From positions 1 to 33,367 of the forward strand of contig CAMQTD010000009.1 of the NCBI GenBank assembly GCA_947036995.1: 33,367 bases of DNA, written 5' to 3'. The notes under the pieces were generated by a model that was not told the origin of the DNA, did no database searches, and worked only from the letters and a program-made list of their open reading frames with translations. Of this stretch, positions 33,343 through 33,367 are shown in pieces. The position numbers and the translations under genes are program-made. This stretch comes from an uncultured Parabacteroides sp. GTDB lineage: Bacteria; Bacteroidota; Bacteroidia; Bacteroidales; Tannerellaceae. Each line of letters starts with the position of its first letter. The first letter of the stretch is position 1.

Positions 33343-33367
33343 GTTTTTGTTAGTCCAATTAGGTGGA

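Overview
The window looks like a core-genome stretch from a low-GC member of the Bacteroidales (phylum Bacteroidota). The evidence is the gene neighbourhoods (nusB-yajC-ybbR-coaE, hpt-adk-obg, zapA-rny, smpB-metH, sppA-lpxK-thiL), a tmRNA whose encoded tag reads GENNYALAA, a long-form NusB, a DUF3276/PUR-alpha-like protein, a DUF3810 protein, and repeated promoter sequences of the Bacteroidota type (TTTG, about 19-21 bp, then TAnnTTTG) instead of sigma70 -35/-10 boxes. Shine-Dalgarno sequences are mostly absent, as expected for the phylum. The genus cannot be named from sequence inspection alone.

Layout. 1-2300: a terminator from a gene to the left, a fluoride channel gene (crcB/fluC, minus) divergent from an AraC/GyrI-type regulator (plus), tmRNA (ssrA) and tRNA-His (minus). 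2314-5232 (minus): nusB, yajC, ybbR-like and coaE, read in that order from right to left. 5429-6022: a PUR-alpha-like nucleic-acid-binding protein (plus) and a 55-aa 2[4Fe-4S] ferredoxin (minus). 6146-9438 (minus): rsfS, ftsH and cdsA as one unit with a clear promoter at its head. 9586-10350 (minus): a stand-alone S4 RNA-binding domain with a long basic tail. 10581-12956 (plus): hpt, adk and obg. 13198-15461 (plus): a small coiled-coil protein, zapA and rny. 15634-21422 (plus): a YIP1-family membrane protein, smpB, metH and a DUF3810 putative membrane metallopeptidase. 21551-25464 (plus): sppA, lpxK and thiL. 25570-25642: tRNA-Phe. 26567-32344 (plus): a five-gene MacAB-TolC-like exporter operon (ATPase, two permeases, adaptor, outer-membrane factor). 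32413-33342 (minus): an EamA/DMT transporter.

Most genes are housekeeping: translation rescue (ssrA and smpB, both in the window), ribosome silencing, rRNA transcription antitermination, secretion, envelope lipid and lipid A synthesis, membrane proteolysis, cofactor synthesis (CoA, thiamine diphosphate, methionine/folate cycle) and purine salvage.

The least explained part is the roughly 900-bp gene-free gap between tRNA-Phe and the exporter operon (25684-26566). It holds two different ordered repeat arrays and strong hairpins. The first is four CCCGGG-centred near-palindromes whose centres are 23, 22 and 23 bp apart. The second is four exact AGTGATAG direct repeats at exactly 11-bp intervals, with two more copies 57 bp after the last of these. 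Their spacing suggests protein-binding arrays. This is the best candidate in the window for something undescribed, but no function can be assigned from sequence alone.
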